NCBI GenBank assembly: GCA_025464735.1 | Contig: JAODMX010000437.1 | Span: 1-19,292 of the forward strand | Length of the DNA stretch: 19,292 nt | Source: Frondihabitans sp. | GTDB lineage: Bacteria; Actinomycetota; Actinomycetes; Actinomycetales; Microbacteriaceae | Direction: 5' to 3' | In this document: positions 1-7,100 of the stretch, piece after piece | Numbering within the stretch: the stretch's first letter is position 1 | How the letters are laid out: every line of letters begins with the position of its first letter | Notes under the pieces: generated by a model | The model's database searches: none | Seen by the model: only the letters and a program-made list of their open reading frames with translations | What the model was told of the DNA's origin: nothing | Program-made: the position numbers and the translations under genes

Positions 1-1
1 C

Positions 2-481
2 AACCTCACCGAGCCCAACGGCACCTGCTACTTCTCTGAAGCGTTGCAGACGGCCGTCCGCGAAATGTACGGGCCTCTCGTCTCCGACTCGAATTCCGTC
101 TCGGCGGTGGAGGCGGCACGACTTCGAGTCTCTGTGATCACTCCTCCGATCGATGTCGTCTCTGCGCATGTCAGCGGATCCGGGGTCGCGCGGTACGGAG
201 TCACGTCGGAGCTCACGACTATGGGCGACTACTCGGTCCCCCAGCAGTGGGCACTGAGGCTGCACGACGAAGGATTCGACGCCATCCGCTACAACTCCCG
301 GTTCGCTCCCGGCACAGAATCCTGGGCGCTGTTCGGGCCGGCGGGGCCACACGACAGCCTGGGTGTTGACGAGCATGCGGGGGTCGCCGGAATCGATGCC
401 GTCCTGGCGGCAGGGATCGACGTCGACCCACTGCCACCGCGCAAGAGTTCCGTTCGGCTCGTTGCTGACCCGCCCGCCTGA
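2..481 (+). CDS. RES domain protein, 5' end outside the window
   Basis: The reading frame is open from base 2 to a TGA at 479-481, so only the C-terminal 159 residues are visible. The segment YFSEALQTAVRE near the left edge and the later IRYNSRF segment match the conserved Glu- and Ser-containing blocks of RES domains; the conserved Arg block would lie upstream of the window. RES proteins are mostly toxins of type II toxin-antitoxin pairs that degrade or modify NAD+, with an Xre/ParS-type antitoxin usually encoded just upstream; that position is not visible here. No second gene follows on this strand. The gene runs convergently into the permease, with 12 bp between the stops. The family assignment rests on short motifs, and toxin activity is inferred from the family. 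Confidence 0.7.
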   Translation, partial: NLTEPNGTCYFSEALQTAVREMYGPLVSDSNSVSAVEAARLRVSVITPPIDVVSAHVSGSGVARYGVTSELTTMGDYSVPQQWALRLHDEGFDAIRYNSRFAPGTESWALFGPAGPHDSLGVDEHAGVAGIDAVLAAGIDVDPLPPRKSSVRLVADPPA

Positions 482-486
482 GCGGG
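473..486. terminator. Short hairpin between convergent stops
   Basis: CCCGC-CTGA-GCGGG forms a five-base-pair stem over the RES gene stop codon, just beyond the stop of the convergent permease gene. It has no T tract. It could act as a weak bidirectional terminator. Confidence 0.3.
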
Positions 487-493
487 AATGCTC

Positions 494-1954
494 TCAGCCC
501 TCGGCGACCAGCGCGGATCGCGCGGAACGCGTCATGACCGCGTAGATCACTCCGGCCACAAGAGGCCCGACGAAGACGGACAGGTCGGCGCCGTCAAGCG
601 CAGCCGAGAACGGCCCGACGAAGATCGAGGTGTCGAGGAAGAGCGCTGCCGAAGCGGTCCCGACCACCAGGGCAGTGAGACCGGCGAGGTTGAATCCGCG
701 CCGGTACCAGAACCGGCTCGTGGAGCCTTCGTCCTGCAGCTCGTGACCGTCGTAGGCGCTGTGGCGCAGGGCGATGTCGACCGCGTAGATCGTGAGAGCT
801 GGCCCGAGCAGGGCGACCGTGAGTTCGAGGATGCTGTTCAGGGAGTCGAAGAAGTTGGAGATGAACAGTGCGTACACGGTGATGCCGACCGCAACGACGG
901 CGTCGAAGATGACCGTGACCGAACGCCGCCAGGGAATGCCGACCGCGAGGAGGGCGAGCCCGGTGGAGTAGGCCGTCAGGACGTTGTTGGTGACGGAGCC
1001 GAGGATGATGACGACCAGGAGCACCGGGTAGAACCAGGCCGGTACGAGCGCGCTCAGCGAGGATTGCGGGTTCGTCATGTCCACGGCGGTTCCGGCCAGG
1101 GTCCCGACGCTCCCGAGGAGGACCGCCGGGGCGAACCCGCCCAGGGCGGTCCACCACATCACCGCCTTCTTCGAGACGTCTGTCGGGAGGTACCTGGCGT
1201 AGTCAGCGCCGGTACCCCAGGAGAGGGGCCCGGAGGCGATGATGCTGAATCCGATGGCGGCAACGGCCCAGAGGGCGAGGCCGTGCACGGAGTCCTTCGC
1301 GGGCGTCTGATAGCCGAAATGGGCGTGCTGCAGGACGAAGAAAGCGAGGGCGGCGACGCAGGCGAGCAGGATCCAGGTGAACCAGCCGCTGAGCTTCACG
1401 ATCGTCGCGTGGCCGTAGACGCTGATCGTGAACGTGACGAGCGCGGTCACGATCACGATGGCGACCTTGACCGGCAGGCTCGCGTGGCCCGCGAAGAGGG
1501 TGACCAGAGCGAATCCGGCCAGCGATCCGACCGAGAGGTTGATGGCTTCGTAGGCGACCCCGATCAGCCAGCCGACGATGAGGTTCAGGAACCGGTTGCC
1601 GCGCACCCCGTACATGGCGCGGGTGATCACTTCACTCGGGAGGCCCGCGACGGGACCGCTGATCGAGAGATATCCGACCAGGATCCAGAACAGGTTGCCG
1701 GCCACGATCACGGCCAGCGACTGCCATAGGTTCAGTCCGAGCAGGATCATCGTGCCGCCGAGCACGATGTAGAGATAGGTGAGGTTGGAGGCCGCCCACA
1801 CGGCGACGAGCGATCGTGGGCGTCCGTGGCGCTCGGATTCCGGGATGCGATCGGTGCCATGCGTCTCGACGCGACCGGCGCGATCGGCGGAGGGCTCTGG
1901 ATCCTCGGGGAGCCGGGTTCTTTCGGGGGCCGTCGTCATCGCGGATCCGCTCAT
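494..1954 (-). CDS. NCS1 family purine/cytosine-type permease
   Basis: This is an integral membrane symporter of the nucleobase:cation symporter-1 family, importing purines, pyrimidines or related compounds such as allantoin or hydantoins. A hydrophilic N-terminus of about 50 residues is followed by around twelve hydrophobic segments. Family-typical blocks are the SNLTYLYIVLGG start of helix 1, the GLPSEVITRAMYGVRGN loop after helix 2, and SWGTGADYARYLP near the middle, which corresponds to the (S/D)(D/W)YxRYLP segment of cytosine permeases. I chose ATG 1954; an in-frame TTG lies at 1981 and a second ATG at 1939, and none has a clear Shine-Dalgarno. The length, 486 residues, is normal for the family. 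It is divergent from the TetR gene, and the shared operators suggest the regulator controls it. The substrate cannot be read from sequence. Confidence 0.88.
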   Translation of the reverse strand: MSGSAMTTAPERTRLPEDPEPSADRAGRVETHGTDRIPESERHGRPRSLVAVWAASNLTYLYIVLGGTMILLGLNLWQSLAVIVAGNLFWILVGYLSISGPVAGLPSEVITRAMYGVRGNRFLNLIVGWLIGVAYEAINLSVGSLAGFALVTLFAGHASLPVKVAIVIVTALVTFTISVYGHATIVKLSGWFTWILLACVAALAFFVLQHAHFGYQTPAKDSVHGLALWAVAAIGFSIIASGPLSWGTGADYARYLPTDVSKKAVMWWTALGGFAPAVLLGSVGTLAGTAVDMTNPQSSLSALVPAWFYPVLLVVIILGSVTNNVLTAYSTGLALLAVGIPWRRSVTVIFDAVVAVGITVYALFISNFFDSLNSILELTVALLGPALTIYAVDIALRHSAYDGHELQDEGSTSRFWYRRGFNLAGLTALVVGTASAALFLDTSIFVGPFSAALDGADLSVFVGPLVAGVIYAVMTRSARSALVAEG

Positions 1955-1960
1955 CGTGGT

Positions 1961-2003
1961 TATTGGTGCCTGCACTAACAACTTATTGGTGCCAGAGTCA
2001 ATA
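1961..2003. promoter_or_regulatory. Two tandem operator-like palindromes between permease and TetR genes
   Basis: The 11-mer TTATTGGTGCC occurs at 1960-1970 and again at 1983-1993, 23 bp apart. Each copy is the left arm of an imperfect palindrome: TATTGGTGCC/TGCACTAACA (1961-1980, 7 of 10 positions paired) and TATTGGTGCC/AGAGTCAATA (1984-2003, 6 of 10). Spacing of about two helical turns in a 51-bp divergent gap is typical of TetR family operators. Confidence 0.55.
1973..2001 (-). promoter_or_regulatory. Possible promoter of the permease gene
   Basis: On the minus strand TTGACT (2001-1996) resembles a -35 box. After a 17-bp spacer comes TTAGTG (1978-1973), a weak -10. Transcription would start roughly a dozen bases before ATG 1954, and both boxes lie inside the tandem palindromes, so a bound repressor would block them. 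Confidence 0.3.
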
Positions 2004-2005
2004 CG

Positions 2006-2659
2006 ATGAGACCTGTGGTGTCAAGAGCTGAGTCCCCAGTCCGCCGGAAAAAGTCTCCGGTCCGTCGGAAAAGTCCCGAGGAACGCCGGGCCGAGATCGT
2101 CGTGGCCGCGAGCAGCATCGCGGTCAGTGACGGCCTTGACAGGGTGACTGCCAAGCGAGTCGCTACCGAACTCGGGGTTGTTCCCGGGCTTGTCAATCAC
2201 TATTTCGCTGCTGTCGACGACCTGGTCGCGGCCTCCTTCTCGTACGCTGCCGAGGCGGAACGCGAGGAGATCTTCGCCGCCGCACTGGCCGGTGACACCC
2301 CTCGCGACTGGATGCGTCGACTCCTTGCCGAGCTCCTGGATCCTGCACGCGACCCGGTCAGCCTCCTCTGGCTGGATGCCTGGCAGGCCTCCCGCAAGCG
2401 GCCGGCCCTCCTGCGCGAGGTCCTCGGTCAAATGGAGGCCTACACCGTGCGACTCACGGACCTCGTCCAGGCGGGGGTCGATAAATCCGTGTTCCACGTG
2501 GACGACTCGTCAGCGACCGCTCTGCGCATCATGTCCCTCGTCGACGGACTCAGTGTGCAGGCCGCGAGCAGATCGGAAATCGACTACCGGACCGTCTCCG
2601 AATTCGTCGTTCGCACCACGGAATCGGAGCTCGGGCTCGCACCCGGCGGCCTGGCATGA
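2006..2659 (+). CDS. TetR/AcrR family regulator (BetI-type)
   Basis: A DNA-binding one-component repressor of 217 residues. After a basic N-terminal tail, residues about 27-75 form the TetR helix-turn-helix domain, with the helix pair TAKRVATELGV / GLVNHYF and the following DDLVAASF typical of the family. The remainder is an all-helical ligand and dimerisation domain resembling the BetI-type C-terminal domain (LLWLDAWQ is characteristic). The tail contains a duplicated SPVRRK motif. The start is ATG 2006, without a visible Shine-Dalgarno. It is divergent from the NCS1 permease, with paired palindromes between them, so the likely role is ligand-responsive repression of the permease and of itself. 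The inducer is presumably the transported compound or a product of it, which is an inference. Confidence 0.9.
   Translation: MRPVVSRAESPVRRKKSPVRRKSPEERRAEIVVAASSIAVSDGLDRVTAKRVATELGVVPGLVNHYFAAVDDLVAASFSYAAEAEREEIFAAALAGDTPRDWMRRLLAELLDPARDPVSLLWLDAWQASRKRPALLREVLGQMEAYTVRLTDLVQAGVDKSVFHVDDSSATALRIMSLVDGLSVQAASRSEIDYRTVSEFVVRTTESELGLAPGGLA
2031..2072 (+). repeat. Two tandem 21-bp repeats in the TetR gene
   Basis: AGTCCCCAGTCCGCCGGAAAA is followed directly by a copy differing at three positions. A partial third unit (GTCCC) follows. The repeats are in frame and encode SPVRRK twice, separated by an extra Lys. Confidence 0.85.
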
Positions 2660-2664
2660 CTCGG

Positions 2665-3055
2665 TCACTTTGCCTCGCGACGCAACTGTCTGATCCACCC
2701 GAGTGTGATCGGAGTGACAACGAAGAGGAGGAGGGATGTCAGTGCCGGCCCGACACCCACCCCGGTGCCGTGACGCGAGCCGCCCGTGCGAACGCCGTGG
2801 CACGAGAACGAAAGTCGTCATGGCCGAACGCTGACTCCAGTCGCTGGTCGAGGCCAGGATTGCAACGATCGGAAGCAAGGCTGGCATGGGCAGGGTCGCG
2901 CCACGGAGGAAGTCGGCGAAATTGTCGACCTCGGTGAAGCTGTTGATGGCGAGCGCACACACACTGAGGGCGACCGAGACGACGAGGAGCCAGCGAGCCG
3001 CGCGCGTGTCGACGGATTTTCGGAGTTCGACGTGAAGGATCCGACTGAATGTCAT
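2665..3055 (-). pseudogene. ABC-2 type permease remnant, internal deletion and frameshift
   Basis: ATG 3055, preceded by a good AGAGGAG ribosome site, opens a permease N-terminus of about 85 residues: MTFSRILHVELRKSVDTRAA, a first transmembrane helix (WLLVVSVALSVCALAI), then LPIVAILASTSDWSQRSAMTTF, a segment common in actinobacterial ABC-2 permeases. Homology in that frame ends shortly after LVPRR. A different frame then encodes a typical permease tail (LTSLLLFVVTPITLGWIR, then a basic end) that stops at 2665. Most of the usual membrane helices are missing, so the product cannot be a working transporter. It directly follows the equally broken ATPase gene. One might instead read a continuous frame onward past 2665 into the TetR complement, but that frame lacks permease-like sequence. 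Confidence 0.75.
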
Positions 3056-3078
3056 TGCTTGAGCTCCTCTTTTCCGAG

Positions 3079-3456
3079 TCAAGGGTTCAGATTGCAGACG
3101 ACCGCCGGTGAATTCGCCGGTCGTCGAGGCAAGATACCTGTCGCGGAGCGACGGTTTCACTTCCTGAAGGAGGAGAAGGGGGACGTCCAGGTTTGCTGAA
3201 AGCCGCCAGACAATCTCTGCGCCAGTCGCCGCACGGAAACGCCCAACTTCTTCGCTGGGCGACCACGGAATCTGCATCCCGTCTAACCGGTCGAGGAGTC
3301 GCTCCGGATCCAATGCGATGAATTCGCAGGATTCCGCGGGCGTCTCCTCGACGCCGTGATCGTGCCTGGCAGGCAGGAGAAGCTGACGTCCTCCACGGCA
3401 GTCGTCTGTCCGTAGGTTTTTCGAAGGCCGTGCGTCGAGATGGCTAAAGATTTCAT
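3079..3456 (-). pseudogene. ABC transporter ATPase remnant, catalytic core deleted
   Basis: ATG 3456 starts an ATPase N-terminus with LRKTYGQTTAVEDVSF and LPGTITA, which normally leads straight into Walker A. Here Walker A, the Q-loop, the LSGGQ signature, Walker B and the H-loop are all absent. After a frame change the sequence resumes as the C-terminal region of such ATPases (LDPERLLDRLDGMQIPW, then DVPLLLLQEVKPSLRDRYLA and TGEF). A TGA in the +1 frame at 3081-3079 is a plausible original stop. About 100 of the roughly 300 family residues remain. The start codon overlaps the stop of the upstream small membrane protein (ATGA, 3456-3453), so these were once one translationally coupled operon with the permease remnant. 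Confidence 0.75.
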
Positions 3457-3623
3457 AGGAGCCAACGCGCCACGGCGATCGAGACGACGCCGATCCCGAT
3501 TGCGACCGTTGTGGCAAGGGGGAATCGAAGTCTGTTACGCAGCTCGGGTATCTCGGCTACGTGTCCGACGATGGCGAAGGCAACGGCCAGCGGAATAAGT
3601 TGAAGCGGCGCGTGGAGAAGCAC
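3453..3623 (-). CDS. Small two-helix membrane protein, possible immunity or transport accessory
   Basis: From a GTG at 3623 the frame encodes 56 residues with two hydrophobic helices (about residues 4-23 and 36-55) joined by a polar loop, IPELRNRLR, and ends WLL. The stop overlaps the ATPase start as ATGA. I do not recognise a named family. The start is uncertain: the frame is open further upstream and no clear Shine-Dalgarno precedes the GTG. Small hydrophobic proteins of this shape next to an ABC exporter and a cationic peptide gene are typical immunity factors for leaderless bacteriocins, which is the role I suggest. With both downstream ABC genes broken, this is probably a relic even though its frame is intact. 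Confidence 0.45.
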   Translation of the reverse strand: MLLHAPLQLIPLAVAFAIVGHVAEIPELRNRLRFPLATTVAIGIGVVSIAVARWLL

Positions 3624-3645
3624 CCGGGCAAGGCTCGCCAGCCCT

Positions 3646-3805
3646 CTAGTGGAAGCCCTTCCAGACTTCGTGCGCTGTGAGCAGCCAGGAGATCCCGCTT
3701 GCAATGGCTTTGACTGATTTCCATCTGTTTGCGTTGAACCAGGCGAATGCCTTCTTGACTCCGCTGACAAACGACCTGATTTACGATTGAACCTCGTTGC
3801 TCCAT
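3646..3805 (-). pseudogene. Frameshifted cationic Trp-rich peptide, bacteriocin-like
   Basis: The minus-strand frame 3780-3646 encodes 44 residues ending in TAG, containing VKKAFAWFNANRWKSVKAI, SWLLTAHEVW and a final KGFH. It has no start codon because TAA lies at 3783-3781. An ATG at 3805 in the neighbouring frame would join it if one A were removed from the AAA run near 3780, giving a 52-residue product. That product would have four Trp (22, 28, 40, 48), eight Lys/Arg against two Glu, and an amphipathic, largely helical pattern. Size, charge and Trp content resemble aureocin A53-like leaderless bacteriocins, but no sequence identity is claimed. Local GC is clearly lower than in neighbouring genes, suggesting acquisition. 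No convincing Shine-Dalgarno precedes the ATG. It could be another small membrane-active protein. Confidence 0.4.
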
Positions 3806-3837
3806 CAGTGATGAGCCCGTGGGCCTTCCATGGGTGG

Positions 3838-3865
3838 CCGCTGAGTCGGTGCAACGACTCAGCGG
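3838..3865. other. Perfect hairpin, 11-bp stem
   Basis: CCGCTGAGTCG and CGACTCAGCGG pair perfectly around the six-base loop GTGCAA. No T tract follows on either strand. It lies in the divergent gap between the decayed cassette and the GH78 gene. Confidence 0.75.
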
Positions 3866-3867
3866 AG

Positions 3868-3889
3868 GGGCGGGTCGGGAAACCCGCCC
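3868..3889. other. Second perfect hairpin, 8-bp stem
   Basis: GGGCGGGT and ACCCGCCC pair around CGGGAA, two bases after the preceding hairpin. Together they form a tandem stem-loop block of 52 bp. It could be a terminator, an mRNA leader structure on the minus strand, or the end of a lost mobile element. Confidence 0.65.
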
Positions 3890-3906
3890 TAACCCTCTCG
3901 TACTCC

Positions 3907-3922
3907 ATGTGAAATGTCACAT
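3907..3922. promoter_or_regulatory. Palindrome, candidate regulator site
   Basis: ATGTGA and TCACAT pair perfectly around four bases. The arms match CRP/FNR half sites, but the spacer is two bases shorter than in those operators, so the cognate regulator is unknown. Confidence 0.3.
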
Positions 3923-3989
3923 CGACGGGTCTGTGCGCATCGGTCGCAAGACGCGGCTGCAGCCGCAGTGTCGATGGGGGCGTCTCGTC

Positions 3990-4001
3990 TGAATCGGTTC
4001 A
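3990..4001. promoter_or_regulatory. LacI-type operator, upstream copy
   Basis: TGAATCGGTTCA has a central CG, as in LacI family operators (compare TGAAACGTTTCA), and lies 9 bp before the predicted -35 box of the GH78 gene. Confidence 0.6.
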
Positions 4002-4010
4002 CTCAGATCC

Positions 4011-4040
4011 TTGCGTTCTGCCCCCGGGTCTCCGTAGGAT
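4011..4040 (+). promoter_or_regulatory. Predicted promoter of the GH78 gene
   Basis: TTGCGT (4011-4016) and TAGGAT (4035-4040) are separated by 18 bp, a fair match to housekeeping sigma boxes. The start point would fall near 4047, giving a leader of about 70 bases. Its position between two near-identical operators supports the call. Confidence 0.45.
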
Positions 4041-4059
4041 CCCAAGTGCGGGGTAAGAA

Positions 4060-4071
4060 TGAATCGTTTCA
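4060..4071. promoter_or_regulatory. LacI-type operator, downstream copy
   Basis: TGAATCGTTTCA differs from the upstream copy at one base and lies 70 bp from it centre to centre, just downstream of the predicted start point. No LacI family gene is present in the window, so the repressor is encoded elsewhere. Confidence 0.6.
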
Positions 4072-4116
4072 ACATCGTGCAGTGACGCACGGCGAGAATC
4101 CAACGGAGGTTTCTAC

Positions 4117-7100
4117 ATGAGACGCACAAGCGGTCGGCGGGGCAAAAAGCTCGCTTTCCGTTCCATCGCAATCGTCGGAACGACGGCGCTTTTCGTGGGT
4201 GCGGCGTCCGCATCGGCCGTCGCGAGCCCGGGTTCCACAGGGTGGCCAAGCCATCCGAGTGCGGCTCAGTACGTGCAGACGCCGTCGTCGACGCATGTCA
4301 AGCCAGTCGCTGTGGTCAGCACGTCAGGTGATGTCAGCGGTGCGAAGACGTTGATCGCGCCGAGCTCCGGTCGAACGGCTACGCTCACCGCGACTCCGAC
4401 GAAGATCACCTCGAGCGCGGTGACGGAGACGTTCCCGGCGGTGCAAGCCCGCTATGTCCGGCTCGACGTCACAAAGCTGGGGCTTCCCCCGGCCGGTGAC
4501 TCGGCCGGTGTTTACACGCAGCTTTCCGAGCTTCAGGTCTTCGGATCCGTCTCCACTACGGATCTCGCCCAGGGCAAGATCGTCACTGCGTCCGAGACCA
4601 TCGAAGCCGCAGGCTGGGGCGAGCAGTACCTCACCGACGGGGTGACGAACTCGAATAACGCGGCCGCTCACGGGTGGACGTCCGACGCGCATCCCTCGAC
4701 CGATGTCAGCGCTTCGCCCGTGTGGGTGACCGTCGACCTCGGATCCGTGCAATCGGTGTCGAGCGTTGTGCTGTGGCCCCGCACGGACACCCTGTCGCCC
4801 GACGGGCAGACGGCCTCGTTCCCGGTCGACTTCACGGTGCAGACGAGTGCGACCGACAGCCAGTCGCCCAGCTTCGCCGTGCAGAAGGCGGTGACCGACC
4901 AGCCGGATCCTGCGATTCCCGTGACCACAGGTCCGGCCTCAATCGTCCTCGACTACGGGCACGAAGTGGGCGGTTACCCCACGTTCAACGTCGCCTCCGA
5001 GACCGGTTCTCCGACCCTCGAGGGAGGATACAGCGAGACCAAGACCCAGATCGGTCCGACCGGTGACGGTGTCAGCCCGTGGGCGAGCGGCGATCCGAAT
5101 CGCTACGACACGTACACGGTCGACAAGCCGGGTCTCATCACGAACTCGCAGATCCAGGGTGGTGAGCGGTACGAGGAGATCACGCTGACCACTCCCGGAA
5201 CAGTTTCCCTCTCCGCTGCGGGCATCGACTACACGCCCTACATTCCGAAGGCCAGCACGAGGGCCGGTTCGTTCTTGTCAAGTTCCGACGAGCTGAACAA
5301 GCTCTGGTACGACGGTTCGTACACAGCCGAGGTCAACCAGCTCCCGGTCGGAACGACTGCTCCCCGGTGGAACACCGACAATGGGTCGCTGGACGTTCCC
5401 GGCACGACGGCCGGCACCGGTTACCTCACCGCGGGGACGAAGTGGACCGACTACACCGCCTCGTTCGACACCAAGATCACGACTAATCAGGCCGGCTGGA
5501 TGGTGCGCGAGCAGAACGCCACGACCGGCTACCTCTTTATCCTCGACGCCTCGAACGACACCGCGACGGGCCCGGGCCCCAGCTATTTGCAGGAGCTCGC
5601 TGACGTGAACGGCACGTACACGACGATCGCCAACGTGCCATTGACAACACCGGTTGACCCGACCTCATGGCACGCGATCAAGGAGGTCGTCAGCGGCACC
5701 ACGGTGACCACGTCGATCGACGGCACGAAGATCGCCAGTTTCGACACGGCGAGTGCAAGCCCGGCAATTCCGTCGCTGTCGACCGGCAGTGTCGGGTTCC
5801 GCGAGTTCAGCGGCGAGGAGGCGAGCTTCAAGGATCTTGCCGTCACCGCGGCGACGAAGACCCTGTACAGCAACGCCCTGACCCAGTCGTCCTCGATCAA
5901 GGACTTCAGCCTTCCCGGGTCCAACACCGTGCCGTTGATCGTGGACGGCGCGAAGCGCGACCGCGCCGTGTGGTCAGGCGACCTCGCGGTCGAGGGCCCG
6001 ACGCTGTTCTACTCGTCGGGAAGCAGCGATTACATCCGCGGTTCGCTTCAACTCCTCGGGAGTTACGCGGGCAGTAACGGGTACGTGTCGGGCGACATGC
6101 CTCCGCAGACACCGATCAACACGGGGCCTGCGCCGGCAACGACGCAGAACGCCTACTCGGCGAGCTATTCGATGTATTTCGTTCGCGACCTTGCGCTGTA
6201 CTACCAATACACGGCGGACAGGTCCTTCGTGAAGCAGGAGCTGCCCATCGTCGAGAAGGAACTCGCCTGGAGTGCCACCCAGGTCGATTCGAACGGGCTG
6301 TTCGCGACGACCAGCGCCGACGGCGCCGACTGGGACTACTACGACGGCGACAAGACCGGCGAGGTGACCGCGTACAACGCGCTGTATTACCAGGCGCTGA
6401 TCGACGGCCAACACCTCGAGACGGCGGCGGGGAACCCCGAGCTGGCAGCTCACTACGCCGCGCAGGCCTCAACGCTGAAGGCGAAGATCAACGCGACGCT
6501 GTTCAACACGACGACCGGCGTCTATGAACTCAGCAACACCGACCCCGGTGTCGTTGCGCAGGACGCAAACGCCTACGCCATCGAGTACGGCGTTGCTCCG
6601 GCCAACAAGGTCGTGGGCATCCTGGCCGCTCTCAAGTCCACCCTCTGGACAACGAACGGTTCGATTCCGTACTCGACGAGTGCGTTCTCGAACATCATGA
6701 GCCCCTACGTGACCGGCGCGGAGCTGAACGCACGGTTCGGCTCGGGTGACACCGCCAACGCGGTGACACTGCTCGAGAACGAGTGGGGACCGATGATCGA
6801 GCCGGGTGACCTCTACACGGGCACCTTCTGGGAGAACGAGAGCACTTCGGGTACCCAGGGTGGCGGCAACACGAGCATGGCCCACGGCTGGTCGACGTCG
6901 CCGACATCGGTGCTGTCGGAGTACGTCCTGGGGATCCAGCCCGTCGCCGCCGGGTACAAGACCTGGAGCGTTAGGCCGCAGCCCGGCACCCTGTCCTGGA
7001 CAGAGGGCCAAGCACCCACGCCGCACGGAGCTCTCGCCGTGAAATGGAGCCACAACACCAAGGCGCGGACGTTCGCGATGAACGTCCAGGCTCCGAAGGG

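Larger units (their letters stand above)
3806..4116. other. Intergenic region with hairpins, palindromes, promoter and operators
   Basis: I see no convincing gene in these 311 bp. They hold the two tandem hairpins (3838-3889), the palindrome ATGTGA-AATG-TCACAT (3907-3922), a perfect 14-bp palindrome GCGGCTGCAGCCGC (3953-3966), and the promoter and operator set of the GH78 gene (3990-4071). Confidence 0.7.

Noticed and set aside
488..1729. Long plus-strand open frame opposite the permease gene
   Set aside because: It is low-complexity, rich in Gly, Asp, Glu and Arg, and lies antisense to a clear membrane transporter; such shadows are expected in high-GC DNA.
2656..3199. Plus-strand open frames over the ABC permease remnant
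   Set aside because: They are hydrophilic shadows; the minus strand shows recognisable permease and ATPase fragments.
3838..3889. Tandem hairpins as a Rho-independent terminator
   Set aside because: There is no T tract on either strand, and the block lies between divergent genes, where a terminator is not needed.
3646..3920. Minus-strand frame running from 3920 through to the small membrane protein as one 155-residue protein
   Set aside because: The upstream part crosses both hairpins and has no protein-like pattern; only the part after about 3623 looks like a membrane protein, and a neighbouring frame holds the Trp-rich peptide.
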